NCBI RefSeq assembly: GCF_008831285.2
Contig: NC_045140.1
Location: forward strand, 2,585,528 to 2,645,527
Source: Nymphaea colorata
Taxonomy: Eukaryota > Streptophyta > Magnoliopsida > Nymphaeales > Nymphaeaceae
Length of the DNA: 60,000 bases
Reading direction: 5' to 3'
A model generated the notes under the pieces. The model searched no databases, had not been told where the DNA came from, and saw only the letters and a list, made by a program, of their open reading frames with translations. Of this stretch, positions 38,059 through 50,954 are shown piece after piece. The translations under genes and the position numbers were made by a program. The first letter of the stretch is position 1. Each line of letters begins with the position of its first letter.

Positions 38059-41000
38059 AAAAAATAAACAGATATTTTGCATCAATATAAGCACCATCTT
38101 AGCTAAGATTAATCTTCTAACTGATTGAGTTTAACGGGCACGGACCCACATATATTTAACTGAGGGCACTCGTCGTATACTTGAGGAGCATTTTACATGT
38201 AAAGATACAAAAATTTTGGGATTAACCAACATGTAAATAAGAGAGTTTTATTGGGCTGTGTGGGCAATTGCCGGCACATGCTCACATGTGGCTCCACCTC
38301 TGGTAACTTCAACGGCTATGTTGATCATGTACAGCAAATGATATTTTTTTCCAAAATACTGCAGATCTTATACCATATTTTCGATTACCAATGTTAATGT
38401 TGAGATAAGTTAACGAACTTTTGTCAAATTTTTAGTGACTATATGACATAAACAAAAAAGGAAGAATTTTATTATGTTGTTCGTATTTCGAGTTTCTGTA
38501 TATTTTCTCACAATTTTATGATAAAAAATGAAAAGCTAAAATATATCGTAGGATGCTTTTCACCAACATTTTTTTTTCCCGGAAACACAGTTAATGACTG
38601 TATGTCTCAATTCTCAAACAAGTAGTCAAGTTTGTGTACTCGAAGTTGGCTTAGTTTGTGTTCATGTGGCAGGCTTGACCTGTATCGAAGAAATTAAATC
38701 CGGATATATTATTGTTAATTTAACATCTTTTTGAACTAATATGCACTATTAGTATCAAAAGTAAGAGATCACTGATTTGCAAAAGTGAAAACACAGGGTC
38801 TGCTCTTCTATATAGTCTATAAGGCAAGGATCATTTGCGATTAAGATTCGATAGTAGAATATAACAATATAACATTATGAAACTATTATCTTAAATGAAA
38901 GCGGCATTGCCCCCAACGCTATAACATAGTTAGTCATTGTTCGATTAACTTCAGTTTGAATCTTGTGGGTACTAGTTTTCTTGACTACAAATGGTAGCAG
39001 CACGACATTCTAGTTGAAAGCTATACCATAAGACTACCCAAATTCTGAGAAGGCTTCGGCATCTCACTAGACAGTGCGTTTCCTTCTGCTCACTCAGAAA
39101 AAGAAAAAAAAGGTAACGAGGAGACAGAAAAAATAAAGAAGAGGACAGAGAAGACTCCTATATTTGTCGCGGAACCATTTATGCGGACCTTGTGTGCAAG
39201 TTGGGAAGATTGGAGACAAAGGCCATAAAAGAATGGCGTTTCGTGCTGATCATCAGCTCTGCTGTAGCTGTCGCTTCATCAAGTTGGAACCTGTCTCTTC
39301 CCCTTTGCTGCCAAATTGGCCAAACTCAAAGGAGCAAGCAACTCACTCTCTGTCTCAACATGTTACTGTCCACTTCAACATTCATTGATTCCAAAACCAA
39401 CCTGCCCTTAGTTCAACTATCCATTCAACTTTGGCTCTTGATTTTTCATGGAATGTAATTTGCCATTTTGTCGATCAAATCTTTTCATTAAGTTGGTGTC
39501 TATGATTTAGTCGATTGGAGCACATTTTACATTATGGTAGTTCAATACTGAATGCATTTTTTTTCCCCAAAAGCATGACAAACTACTGAATTACTTTTTT
39601 TTTATATATATAAAGGGTATTTTTTAATATTTACTTAAGAAAAACCACATTTGGCATAGAACCTTTAAGGTTATACAGATTTTGGCTTACTTCAGGATTT
39701 GAATAGACTATGATACATTCTTCAACTTTGGTAGTACACTTGCTACCATTTTCAGCCCAGAAAAATAACACATAGAAGCGAACAATGTATATGAAATGAG
39801 CTTAACCAGTTTCACTTGAAAATAGTTATTTCACTCCATTTTTTTTTCTCTCTCCCCTCTCTCTCTCCCCCACCTATTTTATTATCTTTTTTGTTTCTTC
39901 CACTCAACGTCCACATTAGAGTTTGTTAGGTCTTAAAACAAAACTTGAAAGCTGATTTCAAAATGATGCTAGTTTTAGTCATTTCTCGTGCACATGCATA
40001 TGTGTGTTATGAAGTTTATAGTTGTAGGGTCTGGGGGTATGATTTAGTTGAAGTACATACAGACATTGGAAAGTCATTATGATATGTGAGATGGAGAATT
40101 ATATTGTCATGAAAGTCCAAAAATTGAGACATCTTATATTGGAAATGCCATGGGAAGTGTTTGCCTCAAAGTTGACTATGGTGGTATATTCTATCATCTT
40201 AATAGGATAGCTCTGAGGTTGTAAAAAGTAGTCACATATCCAGCTTTTTGGTTTTTGGTTTTAAACTGAGAGGCTTCTTTCGGGTATCATTAAGTATATA
40301 TATATATAAGATTTGATGCAAACATACAAACTTTTAGTACATCGCCGATGGCTCCATTAGAAACTTTTCGTGTGCCACTTATAGCTCTCTTAAAAACACT
40401 TAATATATCGATGTATGCTTTTGAGATATTAAAAAAATGAAATGTTAAGAGTTTCAAATACAGGTAGACATGGAACTAGATACCTAATGGGTATCAAGTT
40501 GATGGTCAGGCCCAACTCGATAACTAAGCGGGCTGGGTTTGGACTACTGTCAAAAGCTTTGAGTCGGTCCGAGCCCAACTTTGTCGAGCTTTGAGCCGAT
40601 CCAGCCTGATGCCCAAACTTACATATAATACAACAATATTGAAAAAATAGGAAAAGTACATTAAATTTAAAAAAAAAAATTAAAAACAACTTAAAAATTA
40701 GAGAAAAAATAAAATAAATGAACAACTTATAAGACAATATCAAATGATAAGTAGGTAAGTAACAAATCAAAATTAGAAATGAAAGCAAGAACCGGGCACT
40801 AAAAAAAATGGAAAAGACGGCTAAAATGAAAAAGGAAAAAGCACATTTTTTCATGTTTTTTAGCAATTTTTTTCCTTTCTCTCATTTTTAATTTATTTTA
40901 AACTTTGCATTTTTTTTACCTTTTTAATGAAAAAACATGTTTTTTGTGACTGACACAAACTTAATCCGGTTAATTATCTCTTGTTTTCCAAAGCTTTGTT

Positions 41001-41900
41001 AACCCATGAGAACATATTTCATTTCATGCTGTTATCGTTTCCAAATTTGTACCTAATTAATTCTACATATAGAAGGACGCCTTTAAGCTGTTCCACTGTT
41101 TTAAACCCTTTTATGTGAGGTCGTAACTGGTTCAACTGGAAGTAAATTCCAAATTCTAGTTTGGTACATAAAACTCTTGTTGCCGATCTGAAGAACCTAT
41201 TTACCATGGTAAAGGGAATTGACAGATCCGCCAAACGCTAAAGGCAATAAATATTTTAACTACACAGGAATAACCAGATGACTGTAATGGAAAAGTAAAG
41301 TTCTAATAAAAAAAGTGTTATTTAATTTGATTAATATTATCTGATCTTGAATTTGTTTAGCCGGAATTGTTAAAAAAAACTTAAATCTGATTAGTAATTA
41401 AATTTCAATTCGATATGCAGGTTTCCAAGAAAATTTGAATGAGTCCAATTAGATATCAATGTTGAATTTTATGCTACCTGAATCCAAATAAATTGATGCA
41501 AGAGTAACAAAACCGGATTAGTTGAATTCTGTAAATGCAGACTTCTCCTCTCGTGTCTATGTGATAAAGAAAGATTGCTAAGTGGCAGGACGAGAGCTTC
41601 TGCAGAGTCAAGAGGGCAGTGTTGAAAAAGAGTTGATGCTTCTTGGGGTTGGCGCCAGTAGCTCGTATTAAAACTCCAGCCCCACTGACTCAAGCCTCTG
41701 AGCAGCCACATGAGCAAGATTCCGCTCTGCAATCACCACCATTTCCGATGCCACTCCCCACCACCATTTATTGGAAATAATAAATAATCGTTTAGCATAA
41801 CTGCAGAATTCCGTCCATTATGGCTGTTGAGATGGAGAAAGAAGCGGAGAACTATGGACACTATCATTTATGGTCTTTCACTTCATGATCTCTCCCTGTT
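34700..41900. other. Gene-poor stretch upstream of the remorin gene
   Basis: No gene recognised. Contents: a fragment near 35915-35990 shared with 20895-20960; a GGGC-rich fragment at 36620-36850 and another at 40480-40620; a GTGGGGCCAGGGCCGTACC fragment at 37220; a compound microsatellite at 37966; a fragment at 38240-38310 (TGTGGGCAATTGCCGGCACA) related to 48640-48690; and a GTTTTAAACTGAGAGG start at 40259 resembling 13966 (GTTTTAAACAGTGAGG). A (CT)-rich patch lies at 39848-39880. Confidence 0.5.
37966..38055. repeat. Compound microsatellite (TC)n(AC)n(TA)n
   Basis: Three dinucleotide blocks in succession, about 90 bp in all. Confidence 0.97.
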
Positions 41901-42045
41901 TCCCCTGAATTGAAAATTCGGTATTTCTTTGCATCCCTCTTGCTCTATGCAAAAATGAAGGCACTTTGACCAGTCCACTGATGCCCATGTTGCCAACTGC
42001 AGGATTGGTGTTGATCTTTAGAGTTCTGGGAAGTGGTGGGAGGTT

Positions 42046-42740
42046 TTGTTCCTCTTTTTCTTACTTGGGCTCTTCATTTCTGCTGAACAGGTGAGTTTGG
42101 TTGTTCTTGATTTTCTTCTGGGTTATCTTGCCTGGCTTTTTTTATATGTGCCGTGTGGTTGGCTAGTGTATATTGGGTCCTTTGAAGACACAGATCTGGG
42201 TAGCTGTTTGGTTTGCGAGATTCGCTACTCTTTGAGAAATTCTGTTTCTCTTCTCATTATCTCTATTATTTTGTTAATTTGGTATTGTATTATTAAGTTT
42301 TTTATTTCAATGATAGGTTTCTGTAATCTGGATATTCAGCTTTTCCGGGCAGATTGAGAATCGCTGACTTTGATCGAACAGCGAAAAGAGCATAGGATTT
42401 GAAGCTTCCCTACAAATTTGGGTTTTCTCCGTCTTGTTGGCCTTAGTCAATAACTTCGCAATCTTTTTCAGCTCTGAGTAATCTTCAGCAGATCAGATTA
42501 AGAACAATAAGAGTGAAAGACTTGGAAGCTGTGGTCCTCTTATTAATGTCGTTGAAGTATTAACGCCAAGTTGATCTTTCTGGTAACCATCTTAGACAGT
42601 TATACAATGAAAAAGGTTCATGTATTTGAAGTTGTACTCTGAACGTCGGTCAGTTGTTTACGAGATCAGTGCTAACCGGAGTTTTTCCTTAGACCCTGTT
42701 TGTCTATTTTGTTGCAAGATATTTGCATCGGGAAACGAAA
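42046..42740 (+). promoter_or_regulatory. Remorin 5' leader with probable leader intron
   Basis: A strong donor GAACAG|GTGAGTTTGG at 42090/42091 is followed by a T-rich stretch and a plausible acceptor TTTTGTTGCAAG at 42718, leaving 22 bases before the ATG. A 103-codon frame here (42046-42357) is hydrophobic only because the sequence is T-rich; I read it as intron. Confidence 0.5.
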
Positions 42741-44928
42741 ATGAAGGCTGCAGAGGATAAGAATTGTTGCGAGTATGGGACTGCAACGGACAGTTTGAGT
42801 TCTAATGTCCGCAGTTTTGAGTTCCACAAGGGAATTGGCACAAACAGGGGATCAAATTCTCGAGTGGTTTTGAACTCACTTAATAAACCAGCCCCATCAA
42901 AGTGGGATGATGCACAAAAATGGCTTGTTGGCATGTCTAATGGGGTTGATCAGGGGCACTCCAAAATCAACAAACCTAGGAATTCAAATGCAGATGAGCA
43001 GAGGCATATATTTCCCACAGCTCAGAAAGGAAGAGTTCCTGGGGAGGGAACTGATTGTGAGCAGGATGTGGTTTTGAACCCAGATGAAGGAGAAACTAAG
43101 AAAATTGATTACAGTGAATCATTTTGGAGGATCAATAAGCCATCAGAGGATTCATCAATGATACGGTCAATCTGTGTGAGGGACATGGGCACTGAGATGA
43201 CTCCAATTGGTAGTCAAGAGCCATCAAGGACAGCTACTCCAATCAGAGCCACAACTCCCTCAGCCAGGAGCCCCATTTCCTCTAGGACCTCATCTCCTGG
43301 GAGACGCAATCAAGGAGTGCAATCTATTGAAACCAACCAAGCTCATCAGGGGTCTGCTGGAAACAGACTAGAAACAATGATTCCGGGAAGATCTAGCTTT
43401 TCTGGGACTGGGTGGGTAAACAAAGATGAAGATGAATCAGAAGCCTCAAAAATACTGCAAAAGAACAGTTCAGAGAGAGACAGAAGAATGAGTATGCTAG
43501 AAGCACGTGCTGTGGCTTGGGATGAGGCAGAGAGAGCAAAGTACATGGCAAGGTAAAAGCAGTTACTTCATTACTCAGTTCTTTTGCCAACTGATTTGTA
43601 GCTTGTTTACAAGTCTAGGGCTTGCTTGTGTTTCTTATCATCTTCGTCTGACTTAATTTCTTGCACCAAATTTTTACACGTGGATGTGTATTCTTCAAGG
43701 CCTTCTAGCAAAAAATGCAGTTTGCAATGAAGAAACAAGAAAATTAACACTGAGCTCATTGGCATGTAACTGCTTACTTTTGATAGTTACCTTTTTAGTT
43801 ATTCATGATTGTTTTTATAATCGTCAAGAAGTTGTTTGCTGTGACTGGCATATTGTTCATATGAATATGATGGTTGATGACATATAATGTTCATATGGTG
43901 ATCAATATCATATAGACAGAATAATGTTCTTTTTTGCCTTCAATAGATTGAACAGTATGGTGATCCATGCATATCAGATGAGAATATGGTGATCCATGCA
44001 TAATATTCTCACCACTAGATTCCAAGCATTAGCTTCTTTCTTATTGCTGAATGGTGTGGTTTCAGATACAAACGTGAGGAGGTGAAAATTCAAGCCTGGG
44101 AAAACAGTCAGAAGAGAAGGGTGGAAGCAGAAATGAGGAGAGTAGAGGTACTTCAATGTCCTATTTAAATGTTTCTTATATGGATGATTCTATGGGTTGG
44201 GGGCAGAGGAAAGTTATCCTTCCTTCCCCTGGTCATCAAGCATACTCTGAGTTGTTCTATATCAGTAACAGTTACTTTTCTGGCGAGACAATTTTAGTGA
44301 AGTATCAATCTTAAGATGAAAAATTGATAATACATGATAGGTGTTTGTGTTGACTGATCTTGACAATCCAGTCATTTTAGGAAGATGATTGATAACTCTG
44401 GTACTGTGTAGAACAACCTTTCATAACCCTGTAAGTCCATGACTAGTCTCTGCTGTTCTTTGTCATTTTTTAGTAATGTGAACTGTTTAGGCTTCCATCA
44501 TTTCCTGTTTTCATTTTCTCTAACATAAAAATACATCATTTTCCTCACTTTTTCCCAACACTATCTTGGATATTCCCACTTTATGCATGCTAGATATAGT
44601 CTATCTGGGATATAGACAACAGTATGTCATTTGATTGTTACCATTTGCCATCACCTAAAGTTTTTGGATATTTATTAATTCGTGCAAAATGCAGGTTAAG
44701 GCCGAGAGGTTGAAATCCCGTGCACAGGACAGACTGGCCAACAAGTTAACTACAACTCACCGGAAGGCGGATGAAAAGCGTGCAAATGCAGAGGCCAAAA
44801 TGAAGGAGCGTGCTGTGAGAACATCAGAGAAAGCTGACTACATTCGAAGAACTGGTCATCTTCCAAATTCCTTCTTTTCCTTCAAGTTGCCATCATTCTT
44901 CTTCTGCAAAACCTGTACTCCGATTTGA
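42741..44928 (+). CDS. Long remorin (C-terminal remorin domain), 375 aa, three coding exons
   Basis: Exons 42741-43552, 44066-44147 and 44695-44928 join in phase with GT-AG junctions. ATG 42741 is the first Met after an in-frame TAG at 42690; the apparent earlier start is only a TTG. The N-terminal 240 residues are disordered and Ser/Thr/Pro-rich, with two conserved blocks: PSKWDDAQKW (52-61) and VRDMGTEMTPIGSQEPSRT (146-164), both seen in long plant remorins. The remorin domain covers about 244-355: AWDEAERAKY at 259-268, YKREEVKIQAWENSQKRR, then a Lys/Arg/Ala/Glu-rich coiled coil (KAERLKSRAQDRLANKL). The tail ends FFCKTCTPI; Cys369 and Cys372 are likely S-acylation sites of the membrane anchor. 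Remorins are plant-specific scaffold proteins of plasma-membrane nanodomains, linked to defence, symbiosis and hormone signalling. The subgroup is inferred. Confidence 0.93.
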
Positions 44929-47548
44929 TGTAATGGATCTGGCAAGCAGTGCTCCTGTATTTACAGTTATATGGGGTGTAATCTCCACTCCTGCTGTTGC
45001 ACTGTCATGCTTTCATTTTAATTGTTTACATTGTAATTTACGTTTTGAACATTACTGCAACTGTTTTCCCGACATACCTGTGCTTTTGTCATGATTTCCT
45101 TTTTATGAGATTCTTTAACAGATCACGAGAATTATTAACAGGTCACTCTCAAGCATGAGTGTTATTAACAGATCACTATTTAACTGGCTTGATCGGTTGT
45201 TTAATGGACCAATATTCTCACAAAATATCAAAGACTTACAAAAGCATCTTCAGGTTAGATTCAAACGGACAGTTGACTTCTAGAATTTATTAGACCATCT
45301 ACGAGTAATAAATTGAAAAGGACATGGTTCCCCATGATGTTGGAGCACTTTCAGTGTGCCCAGGTATAGAGAAGTTTGCAATAAGCAACTGGCATGCATG
45401 TGCCGAAGTAGTGAGACAACAAATCCTAAGCATATCCTTGGTTACACACGCCCATGATCCAGTGACCATTGTCACCACAACCATGTCTGATGTACAATTC
45501 TCTATGAGAATTGAACCCCAAAACTTTTTCAGTGTAAAAGAGGCCCGTTCTTGCTGCATATGCCAAATAACAGATCACGGGTTTGAGTTCTGAAGAAGCC
45601 ATTTCTTTAGAAAAAGGTTGAATTATAGTTCTATATTCAATCTACGCCAAGCCATGGGACCACACTAGCTGTGGCCTTTAATGTACAGCAGACAATCCTG
45701 CAAAATGTAAGCTGGCCTACTGTTACTATAACTGTATATAACATGTTATGCAATTACCTAGGTGCACCATGGTTGTTTAAGTTTTAAACTACCATTTTCC
45801 ACATTCTGGTTCTGAGTTCTCTGAGCCCACTATAAATTTTTCATTTTTCGCTCCATGTAACTGTACTCCTAAGGTGCAAGATCCCTGTCATTATTCATGC
45901 AATATGCTTGAATGCACTTCCGGAACTTTCATGTCCACAATATTTTTCCTTGTCCTCAAGGAGGCGGACATTTCTCTGTATTTGTACTGATTGGATTAAG
46001 TTGTTTAAGGATTTTAGGCTATGAACCCAAGGAAAGCGTTGGACGTAGGGGTAAAAACGTTAAAAGCAACAACCCCACTCTTCTTTACCCCCATAGGAGA
46101 GCTTCTTCAGCCTTTACAACCCTAGCAGCGAAAGGAAGCAAACAGCCACTTGGTTTGAGGCAAGTAAACTGAGGCCTGTTTTCTCTTAAAAGAAGTGGTG
46201 TGCCAAGTGCACCATCTTCGCAACCTTGATCCCGCAGGCCACATCATAGCAAAGCGTTTACTCCACACTGATAGCATGCTGTTGCAACAGGCAACTCAAC
46301 AAGATGTTATTAGGCATTCTTCTGCCAAGATCGCACAGCAGCACATGCCTGTGCTGCCAACATCGTCCAGCACATGTCCTGCAAATTTTGACTATCATGA
46401 TATGAGAATCTAACACATCTTCATACACGTGAATGCACATGTTTATGCACTCATGTGCAGAACATTGGTTTTATTGTGAAATATATCCAATACTTTTGTG
46501 TCAAAAATGCTGGGCTGGAAGTTCCTCAGTTTACAACTGGCTCTAACTTGGGGGTCTAGATTGTTCAGCTAGAGAAACTTGGCTTTTTCTGAGTTAGATC
46601 TGAATAGCCCAATAATTAATTGAATCTTTGAGTTGGTTGTGTTGTTCGACTCTCGTTGAGACTTGCCAATATAATATGTTTCTTGGTCGAGCCAAAATCA
46701 TGCACGATGATGGTCCAGACTCCAAACACAAATATGCCTGATGAGAGCAGAGCTGGTGATCCTCCAGAGCAGTTCTTAAAATTCTTTTGCTTCAGGTCCA
46801 ATCTCACGATTCCCAAAAAGAAATGGTAGGGGCCTCAATAAATGTGGTGAGTACATTCTCAATTTGTGGCCATTGATCTTCACAGTGAACAAGATGTAAC
46901 AGTATTTTAAGAATGTGATTTGGCAGATAATATTGACCTCTTCACATGATCGACTCAGTTCAGCTTTATGTACGTCGGTGACCAGACTGAGTCTGAGGCT
47001 TGAAAAACCTCCATTACTGACCATCAGTTAAGAATCTCTAACCAGGAGAATATCGACGCCAGTCTTTTACAGTAGCCACAAGTTCTTTTAAGTGGTAATC
47101 CTCAGGCTTCTACCTCTTTTCCTGCACTGTGGTTCATTTAATTTCAACTGACACATCACCACTGACCTGTTTTCTGCTCACTGCAGAGCTTTGTCTCACT
47201 AATGAACAAAATGAAAACGTTCAATTTTGCTAGCACAGGCGTTGAAAGTTTGTCTGGACCTTGCTTTTCTAACGATGGGTCCTAATCATACCCATCAATG
47301 CTGAACTTCTCAAAAATATCACGATTTGTGAATAACAAAGGTGACAGATATTTTCAGGATACCAATCAGAGCAGATAATAGTATCAGCATCGCATTAAGG
47401 GTTCCAGGTTCATCCTTGCTTTCTGAACAATTGAGTACCCATTCATCTCCACCTTATAGCTATTGACAAACTCATTTGTTGTTTAATCAAATATTCAAAA
47501 TTGATCTTCAAGTTAAAATTGTGAATAAGAACTAGTATTTCTGATGAA

Positions 47549-47612
47549 ATGGCACGAGAGAGAGAGAGAGAGAGAGGGAGGGAGAAGAGAGAGAGAGAGG
47601 GGGAGAGAGATG
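47549..47612. repeat. (GA)n-rich tract
   Basis: GA units interrupted by GGGAG and AAG. Confidence 0.9.
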
Positions 47613-47889
47613 AATGACTTGAACTTGATGATAGAGATTAACCAGGCAATAGAGATGTTAACCAGGCATTACTTAGTTGGACGAGCTGAATGGAAGAAGA
47701 TTATGGAAAAACTACGGACTGTTCCTTCTGTATGAAATTTAAAATTTTGGACACCAATACCCATTTGCTGACCGCGTGGAAGGCTGCCCACATGGTTGAA
47801 TTGACAAAATGATCTACTAATTATACTGAAAGTCCGAGAATCAGGGATTGATTTGCCAGTCAAACAAAGCTTTATTTGCATATGCTCTA

Positions 47890-47934
47890 TGAGAGAGAGA
47901 GAGAGAGAGTGTATATATATATATATATATATAT
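47890..47934. repeat. (GA)n(TA)n microsatellite
   Basis: About 10 GA units, GTG, then about 11 TA units. Confidence 0.95.
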
Positions 47935-49117
47935 GGAAATCGGATTTTACACAGTCAAAAGAGGGCCGAAACCCCGGTTTGGAATCTTAGCCATTAACAT
48001 CCCTGCTGAATGCCCATAACTTGACAGTACATATTCAACTTGCAGCTTCATTTTGGATAATAATTTGCAGTCTTCAGTCTTCACCGCCTAGCATTGGATG
48101 CTTCCTGCTCATTTGAGTGCTGCACTGGCTGCAGTTCGGAAACGTAAATGTCAGAAAATAAATTTACCGTGGAATTGGGGCCATGAGAGGTTCCTTATTT
48201 ATTCCCTTGGCCGGGTCACCGGTAGACAAGTTTTATCCCAATAATGGCTTCACTCGGCCACTCTTTTCCAGCTTGCATATATAGTGGCCTTCCTTGTCTT
48301 CGGCAGTTCCTCCGGAGCCACGTTCCGATGATCATTGAAAAATCTTCATTAATCAGAGAAGAAATCGGTAAAAATTATAACTACAAAGCCAAATTAATTC
48401 CCCGTAAATTCGCAATTAGTCAGTTACAGATCCACAACTCTGAAGAAGAACACTATGCTTGAATACAGTATCTTAACATTATTATTTACATGTAATTTTT
48501 GTGACTTAGATTTACTTATTTGCTAAGTAATTCCATTTGCAGAATTTTGGGCTCAGAAACCGACAATTAATTAAGGGGCACCCCTATATATAAATGAGAA
48601 AATTTTTTAATTCATCAATGTTGAAATAGAGTTTTTGTAGGGCTAGTGCGGGCAAATGCCCACACCTGCCTATATGTGGTCTGACATGGTCAGTTTGGGT
48701 TAGCGCCTACTATAAGTCAATGGGTCGAGCAGCTCGAGCTGGACATGTTTATTAGAGAAGTGAGTTAAACCTAACAAATTAACTGAGTTGAGCTCGAGTT
48801 TTAATCGCTTGATCCTAGTGTAAGCTTGACTCTCTCTCTTTCTCCCTTTATATACATATATATATATATATAATAGTTATTTTTTTGTCACTAAGCCATC
48901 ATAAAGGATACATTTATGAAGACCAATAGTTTGAGCATGGTATTTAGCTATATAATTCACATTTGACAACGGTTTTTAGCAACACAAAACATAGCATTTT
49001 AAAAAGTTAGTATTATACTTAAAACGGCAAGGATTCTTTGGGGACTGATAAATTGGGTTATTAAGTGATTGGCTGTTATTGTTATAACATTTGTTTGGTT
49101 GGAACCAGAACTGCTAG

Positions 49118-49240
49118 GGGTTGGATTGGGATCTATCAGTGTGAAAGTATATTAGGTCATTGCAATAATATTCAAGTAGCAACGGGTTGGATTGGGATCT
49201 ATCAGCCTCAAAGTATATTAGGTCATTGCAATAATATTCG
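49118..49240. repeat. 66 bp tandem duplication
   Basis: GGGTTGGATTGGGATCTATC starts at 49118 and again at 49184; both are followed by AG and then AAAGTATATTAGGTCATTGC. Only a few differences, so recent. Confidence 0.9.
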
Positions 49241-49621
49241 ACAATCAAATTTGAGGTTCTACATGGGCAGACAAATGATGTACATATATAAGATTGTGAG
49301 GAATTTTGGGAGATTTATAAAAGAGGTTGTTAAATGAAGATTGCCCTAAGCTCAATGTAGGAGTAGGTCTGGTCATTATAAAAAATGAACAAAAAGAAAA
49401 AAACTCAACCACAAAATGGTTTCAATTATATATATATATATATTCCAGATATTTAAAGTCTAATATTGAAGATTACCATTTTTAGTTGGTTTCAAAAGAT
49501 CTAACCCATACATATGAACCATATATTTCTAAAAATATCACAAATTGGTATACATTAGCTACCTTTTAGTGTTATACAGAGGCCGAGATACATGGCACTG
49601 GTGAAGGTGTGCAAATTTTTC

Positions 49622-49762
49622 GTGCGCCAGTATGGCTAATAACGAAAATACGTCCGCTTAATGGAAAAAGTAGAGTTTTTGTAAGGACAAAAAAAGAAAT
49701 TTTAAAAAAAAAAGACATGCTTAGATAATTACCAAATTGCCCTTATTTTCGTTTTGGCGCAC
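49622..49762. mobile_element. Small element with GTGCGCCA / TGGCGCAC ends
   Basis: GTGCGCCA at 49623 and TGGCGCAC at 49755 face each other over an AT-rich interior. A relative lies at 28803-28975, and the arm-2 counterpart is at about 56815-56990. Confidence 0.5.
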
Positions 49763-50187
49763 AGGTTACGTGCACCTACGGTGCATGCAGCTCACCCTCA
49801 GGGGTTCTGTGTGGCAAACTGCCCACACGCCGCCCACATTGGCTTCAACCTTGGTTATAACGCACAAAAATATAGTGGTCAAATTGAATTCTTTTGAAAC
49901 CTATGCTTCTTTCTATTATTTTATTGAAAGTTGGACAACCTTTATTAAACTGTTATTAATTAATAATTTTTTTTCTCAAATTTCTTCGAAGTTTGATAAA
50001 CCTTTATTTAAATCGGGCTCCACCATTTGCTGGTAAATTGTGCGGTTAATTGGATCGATCTATTATACAACGGATCATGCCAAAAGTAGGATCTCTTCTA
50101 ACAACAACCAATTAATTTAATAAATTTTGAAATTGAATCTAAATTAAACAGACAATTACGTATTAAACAGACAATTAAGTACCTATA

Positions 50188-50189
<2 letters not shown>

Positions 50190-50250
<61 letters not shown>
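50190..50250. repeat. (CA)n(TA)n microsatellite
   Basis: About 14 CA and 15 TA units, inside arm 1 upstream of gene A. The arm-2 counterpart at 55585-55625 is TA only. Confidence 0.95.
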
Positions 50251-50253
<3 letters not shown>

Positions 50254-50666
50254 CTGGTATTCCGACTTGGTTCAGGATCCGGACCAACTTAACTGGATTA
50301 TTGTCATTCCCCAGATCTCTTCTTTTTAACGAGATCCAACTAAAGGGAACTCATTTATTTGTGTTTCCTTTTTCTCTCGCATCTAAACGCTTTTCCACAG
50401 CCTGGAAATCTTTGGAAATCATGTCAAGACAGTTATTTTGGTAGGTTACTTGAGCAAGCCAGTGGGATTCGATCTACGAGCGGTTCCAGATTCTGCAACG
50501 CCATCTTTGTTAGTGCCTAAAAATTAGCCTTTCCCGTTCCGACACCAAATGGCAGCCAATATATAGAAGGTCATTAAAAATTTTATTGCATTCATGGATT
50601 AAATCTTTCAATGGATCTTGAAATCTTTGGAAATTAACCATGTAGTATGTCACCTGCTATATATAT

Positions 50667-50709
50667 GGAAGGTGATCTTGGAAATATTCTCCCCGAAATA
50701 AGATAAATA
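50667..50709 (+). promoter_or_regulatory. Conserved core promoter box of gene A
   Basis: GGTGATCTTGGAAATATTCTC is followed by AAATAAGATAAATA. The TATA-like ATAAATA (50703-50709) is 77 bp before the ATG. The same block precedes genes B and C and recurs at 59884-59924, so it is the most conserved non-coding part of the cluster. Confidence 0.6.
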
Positions 50710-50785
50710 CTAGGCAATCGAGCTATCAAAGACTCATCTCATAACTCTCTTGTCATCCCTACTCCTAGAAAGGAAGAAGAGAAAA

Positions 50786-50903
50786 ATGGCAAACAAGGTG
50801 TTGGTGGCTACCATTTTCGTCTGCTTCCTCCTCGTTTCGTGTAAGTGTTTTTTTTTAAATGTTCTCCGGCACTAAACAACCAATTTTAATTTATTCAGAT
50901 AAT

Positions 50904-50954
<51 letters not shown>

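Larger units (their letters stand above)
44929..49435. other. Remorin 3' flank and gene-free DNA
   Basis: The first 200 bases are probably remorin 3' UTR. 45310-45600, read on the minus strand, starts near a GGGGTTCAATTCTC (tRNA B-box-like) and could be a SINE remnant. 46600-47030 (-) has two abutting frames with somewhat coding-like composition that I cannot name. A GAGCTCGAG element fragment lies at 48710-48820. A 66 bp tandem duplication is at 49118. (GA)n tracts are at 47549-47610 and 47890-47934. Confidence 0.45.

Noticed and set aside
42046-42357. 103-codon hydrophobic plus-strand frame upstream of the remorin ATG
   Set aside because: It overlaps a strong splice donor at 42091 and a T-rich stretch typical of a leader intron; the hydrophobicity comes from T-rich codons. 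No known family.
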